Assembly (NCBI GenBank): GCA_903927605.1
Contig: CAIYNT010000171.1
Location: forward strand, 1-9,959
Direction: 5' to 3'
Source: an uncultured Holophagaceae bacterium
GTDB lineage: Bacteria > Acidobacteriota > Holophagae > Holophagales > Holophagaceae
DNA length: 9,959 nt
Below, one piece after another: positions 4,754 to 9,959 of this stretch; the first letter of the stretch is position 1; the number at the start of each line of letters is the position of its first letter. The notes beneath the pieces are model-generated. The model searched no databases. It saw only the letters and a list, made by a program, of their open reading frames with translations, and was not told where the DNA came from. A program made the position numbers and the translations under genes.

Positions 4754-7288
4754 TCATTTCTGACCGGGAAGCACCGCGCGAGGTGGGGCGTTTTTCACGT
4801 ATTGATCGAACCAGCGCAGCATCTCATAGACCAGTTGCTCGTTCGACTCGCGCGCCGTGTACCAGTGGGGTTCATGGGGCAGCATGACCAGGCGGGTGGT
4901 GCCACCATTGCCCCGGATGGCCTCGTACAGCTTGCTGGCCTGCAACGGTGTGGTTCCGGGGTTGGCATCGTCAGCACCGTGCACGATCAGGAGCGGCGTT
5001 TTCAATCGGTCGGCGAAGAAGAAGGGCGAGACATTGCGGTAGACCTCGGGGGCCTCCCAGACCGACCGCCGCTCACTCTGGAAGCCGAAGGGGGTCAGCG
5101 TCTTGTTATAGGAGCCACTGGTGGCCACACCGGCCCGGAACAGGTCGGAGTGGGCGACCAGATTGGCCGTCATCAGCGCCCCGTGGCTGTGGCCCGTGAC
5201 GCCGATGCGCTCGGGGTCGGCCACGCCCAGGCGCACGGCTTCGTCCACCGCCGCTTTCGCATCGGCAACCAGCTGCTCCAGGTAGGTGTCGTAGGCCTTT
5301 TTCGGGTCGCCCACCACCGGGAAGGCCGCATTGTCGATGAGGGCATAGCCGGCCATGAGCAGCAGACGGTAGTCCCGCAGGCGCGTGAAGGTGACTTGCG
5401 AACCGGAGATCTGGCCGGCCTTGGAAGCATCCGCGTAGTCGAGTGGGTAGGCGTACAAGATGGTCGGGACGCGGGTACCTTCCCGGTAGCCCGGAGGCGT
5501 GTACAGCGTGAACGACAGGTCGACCCCATCGGCTCGCTTGTACTTCACCAGTCGCTTCTGGATCCGGCGCACTTCGGGCGTCGGGTCGGGGATGCGGGTG
5601 AGCGCAACCTTCGTTGACGTGAACACCGCCTCGCCGGAGGGGGCTTCGATCCCAGCGCCCAGCGTACGGGTGAAGACATTGGGGGGGGTGTTCGGGGACT
5701 GGTGCCAGGTCAGGAACTGCCGGGAGCCTGGCCCGGTGAAGGCGAGGAAGGATTCGTATTCCGTGCTGCTGCTTCGGAACAGGCGCTCGGACTTCAGGGT
5801 GCGGAGGCCAAATCGGTCGAGGAAGGGCCGGTCACCCTCGGGCGAGGCGCCAGTGCCCGCCAGGAAGATCGCATCGCCGTCCTGGCGCAGGACGATCATG
5901 CCGTTCGGAAGCCGCCGCCGGACCGGGTTGCCCGGATTGGCATACTTCTCGTCGGTGGAAAGATCCCACACCAGGCGTGGGGACTGCTTCGGCTCGTCCA
6001 GGTTGACGAGGAAGCTGCGTCGCCAGTGCCGGTTGCGGTCGTATTCGGTCAGCAGTGCCACACCCGGCTGCTCACCCCAGATCAGGCCGGCATAGCGCTG
6101 CTCCGTGCGGAACACCTCCGCCGGGGAACCTGAGAACGGCGCCTTCTGCAGCATGATCTTGTCGCGGTTGGGGACCTTCACGTTCCAATCACCGCCGTCC
6201 AGGGCCTCGGCCCAGACCAGGGTGGCCGGATCAGTCGCCCGCCAGGAGAAATCACGCGGACCCAGCGGAACACCGGCGATGGGCACACGATCGGCCAGGG
6301 GTAGCGAGGCAATGTGCTGCCTCACCACGCTGGCGGGTTTGGCGAAGTCCCAGACGGCCAGATCGCGCGGGAACCGCTCCGCGGTCGTGATGTAGGAATA
6401 GGGCTTGTGAAGGGTCGCGACCAGCAGGTGGCGCCCGTCCGGTGCTGGATCAAGCTGCTCGTACCGGTCCGGCTGGCCGATGGGTGAGATCACCCCGCGA
6501 TCGGCGTCAATCAGGGCGATCTGCGCGGTGGCGTAGTAATCGAACAGATCCTCGTCGTGGCGGTTGTTCAGGGTGTCGCGGTTCTCATAGGTGCTGCTCT
6601 GGCCGCTGGCGCCCGTGGATTCCTGGATGCTCGGACCGAGGGGAACCTCGGGTTTGGCCGGAGGCGGGCCCTGCTGTCCGGGCACCAGCTTGACCAGAAG
6701 CGTCTTCTGGTCAGGCAGCCATTGGAATTCATCCTCCAGCATCGGGTTCAGCCTGGCGCCAGGAATGCGATGCACGCGCCCGGTGGTGGCATCGCCCACC
6801 CAGAGTTCGACGGAATCGGCAGCGACGTTCTCGAACGCGAAGCGCTTGCCGTCGGCACTCCACACAGGCGCGCCGGGGCAGCCCCCATTCGGCAAGCGGA
6901 TGTGGGTCACGGCACCATCGGCCACGTTCACCAGGTCAAAGCTGCGAGCGCTGGGGGTGATGCCGTAACCGCCAGGGGTGTCGTGCTTGCTGTGGTTCTT
7001 CGGCTCGATGCGCACGCCGGCCAGCCGGAGGAAGGGGGTCGCCACTCGGGCGATGGACGGGTAGTCCTCCCAGGACACGAGCAGGATCCGGTCATGGGCG
7101 GGGCTCACATAAGGCACAGGCGGCGAGGGGGCCCGCATGATGTCCAGGATGTTCTGGGGGGGCTGGTCATAACCTGAGACCTTGGCCACGGGGGAGGCGC
7201 CGGGTGTCTGGGCGAACCCCAGGGCTGGCACCAGGCAGGCCACCAGCGCGGCACCTCGGAAGCGGGACAGGGCGTGCGGAGTGAACAA
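4754..7288 (-). CDS. Secreted S9 family serine peptidase (S9D glutamyl-endopeptidase-like)
   Basis: The 844-residue product is a prolyl-oligopeptidase-family serine peptidase: an N-terminal beta-propeller that restricts access to the active site, followed by an alpha/beta-hydrolase catalytic domain. A signal peptide is visible (basic start, hydrophobic core GAALVACLVPALGFAQ, cleavage near residue 26), so it is exported, probably to the periplasm. The catalytic domain spans roughly residues 580-835, with nucleophile S701 in GHSHGA, acid D774 (or D773) in HGADDANPG and H808 in HEPHWYTARES. The segment DEDLFDYYATAQIALID and the EPHWYTARE ending resemble the S9D group that includes the plant chloroplast glutamyl endopeptidase, so cleavage after Glu is possible. 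Length fits that group. Translation starts at TTG 7288; an AGGAGG six bases upstream fixes it, since the nearby ATG upstream runs into a stop. It appears to be transcribed alone. An 8-G run near 5682-5690 is in frame. Confidence 0.94.
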   Translation of the reverse strand: MFTPHALSRFRGAALVACLVPALGFAQTPGASPVAKVSGYDQPPQNILDIMRAPSPPVPYVSPAHDRILLVSWEDYPSIARVATPFLRLAGVRIEPKNHSKHDTPGGYGITPSARSFDLVNVADGAVTHIRLPNGGCPGAPVWSADGKRFAFENVAADSVELWVGDATTGRVHRIPGARLNPMLEDEFQWLPDQKTLLVKLVPGQQGPPPAKPEVPLGPSIQESTGASGQSSTYENRDTLNNRHDEDLFDYYATAQIALIDADRGVISPIGQPDRYEQLDPAPDGRHLLVATLHKPYSYITTAERFPRDLAVWDFAKPASVVRQHIASLPLADRVPIAGVPLGPRDFSWRATDPATLVWAEALDGGDWNVKVPNRDKIMLQKAPFSGSPAEVFRTEQRYAGLIWGEQPGVALLTEYDRNRHWRRSFLVNLDEPKQSPRLVWDLSTDEKYANPGNPVRRRLPNGMIVLRQDGDAIFLAGTGASPEGDRPFLDRFGLRTLKSERLFRSSSTEYESFLAFTGPGSRQFLTWHQSPNTPPNVFTRTLGAGIEAPSGEAVFTSTKVALTRIPDPTPEVRRIQKRLVKYKRADGVDLSFTLYTPPGYREGTRVPTILYAYPLDYADASKAGQISGSQVTFTRLRDYRLLLMAGYALIDNAAFPVVGDPKKAYDTYLEQLVADAKAAVDEAVRLGVADPERIGVTGHSHGALMTANLVAHSDLFRAGVATSGSYNKTLTPFGFQSERRSVWEAPEVYRNVSPFFFADRLKTPLLIVHGADDANPGTTPLQASKLYEAIRGNGGTTRLVMLPHEPHWYTARESNEQLVYEMLRWFDQYVKNAPPRAVLPGQK

Positions 7289-7294
7289 GACTTA

Positions 7295-7300
7295 CCTCCT
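7295..7300 (-). promoter_or_regulatory. Strong Shine-Dalgarno fixing a TTG start
   Basis: AGGAGG on the minus strand, followed by TAAGTC and then TTG, gives ideal spacing for the S9 peptidase start. The ATG just upstream (about 7309) reads through the Shine-Dalgarno and hits TAA at once, so TTG is the only sensible start. Confidence 0.7.
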
Positions 7301-7524
7301 GTTGAGCATGTGACCTGATCAGATGGTCATCCTGGTTTGCCTGCCGCATGGCAACACCCGGCAGGCACAACGATTCGAGCCAGAGGAACCTCGGAAGAAT
7401 ATCAGACTCCTCACGCGCAAACTGGAGATGCGCATGGGAACGCCGATGAGCGATGAGATGAGCATCTCGGGTTGCCCCTGCTGGTGTTCACGGTTCGCTC
7501 CCAAATGGGCGCTGAGGATACCGG
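7301..7524. other. Intergenic region upstream of the S9 peptidase
   Basis: This stretch lies between the symporter stop and the peptidase start and should contain the peptidase promoter and leader. A cluster of GATGAG units (about 7443-7465) is the only visible repeat. I found no convincing -35/-10 pair, RNA gene or short coding region. Confidence 0.4.
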
Positions 7525-7541
7525 GCACGGGTTCCCCGTGC
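7525..7541 (-). terminator. Possible hairpin terminator of the symporter gene
   Basis: GCACGGG and CCCGTGC form a perfect 7-base stem around a TTC loop, 31 bases beyond the symporter stop codon. It is a compact GC-rich hairpin in the right place, but no T-run follows on the minus strand, so intrinsic termination is uncertain. Confidence 0.3.
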
Positions 7542-7571
7542 TTGCAGGTCTCTAGGTTGGTCCAGGGCTCC

Positions 7572-9914
<2,343 letters not shown>

Positions 9915-9932
9915 ATGATGGTCGATGGACCA

Positions 9933-9952
9933 GGGGCCCCCGAACGGGCCCC
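9933..9952 (+). terminator. GC-rich hairpin after the aldo/keto reductase
   Basis: GGGGCCC (9933-9939) and GGGCCCC (9946-9952) pair perfectly over seven G-C base pairs around a six-base loop, 18 bases after the stop codon. Position and stability suit a terminator for the reductase, but the window ends seven bases later, so any T-run cannot be judged. A second inverted repeat, CCATCGA (9901-9907) with TCGATGG (9922-9928), straddles the stop codon just before it. Confidence 0.45.
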
Positions 9953-9959
9953 AACCAAA

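Noticed and set aside
4399..4887. Plus-strand 162-residue open frame across the lemA/S9 gap
   Set aside because: It overlaps the peptidase 3' end and the decayed minus-strand gene antisense, and its composition (Arg, Pro, Ser rich) is that of a non-coding shadow.
4802..5617. Plus-strand 271-residue open frame opposite the S9 peptidase
   Set aside because: It runs antisense to the catalytic domain, whose Ser, Asp and His motifs are intact on the minus strand; no own motif is seen.
5682..5690. Run of eight G residues as a possible programmed frameshift or phase-variation tract
   Set aside because: The surrounding peptidase frame is intact and encodes an ordinary Asn-Thr-Pro-Pro-Asn segment, so there is no sign that slippage is used.

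Overview
The window comes from a fairly GC-rich bacterium. Exported proteins with Sec-type signal peptides, a LemA/TPM membrane operon, a secreted S9 prolyl-oligopeptidase-family enzyme and a CitA-type MFS symporter suggest a Gram-negative environmental organism. Acidobacteriota (Holophagae-like) or Proteobacteria both fit; this is inference from gene style, not from a marker gene, and no rRNA or tRNA was found.

Layout. Positions 1-1135 look accessory: a short tandem repeat (41-91) with inverted copies (193-210), a minus-strand gene (220-876) that resembles only the C-terminal end of a mobile-element primase/ATPase, and a small acidic hypothetical protein on the plus strand (866-1132). A plus-strand endonuclease/exonuclease/phosphatase-family gene follows (1224-2054). 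Its last residues run into a decayed IS5-type transposase fragment (about 2015-2199), which occupies the convergent gap. Next is a minus-strand operon read from 4096 down to 2281: LemA, a membrane-anchored TPM protein with a glycine-rich tail, and a soluble TPM protein. The gap 4097-4753 holds the frameshifted remnant of an unidentified gene (about 4416-4575, minus). A large minus-strand S9 peptidase (4754-7288) has a TTG start set by a strong Shine-Dalgarno sequence. After a 283-base gap come a minus-strand citrate/tricarboxylate:proton symporter (7572-8846) and, divergently from a 72-base intergenic region, an aldo/keto reductase (8919-9914) followed by a terminator-like hairpin at the window end.

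How the genes relate. LemA and the two TPM proteins form the one clear functional unit, a recurring LemA/YgcG membrane association whose exact role is poorly defined. The symporter and the reductase share a regulatory region but no obvious pathway. The other genes look like independent chromosomal genes separated by scars of degraded mobile DNA. I see no convincing new defence, secretion or biosynthetic system. The most informative observations are the IS remnant that rewrote the end of the EEP gene, the primase tail next to iteron-like repeats, and the degraded gene upstream of lemA.
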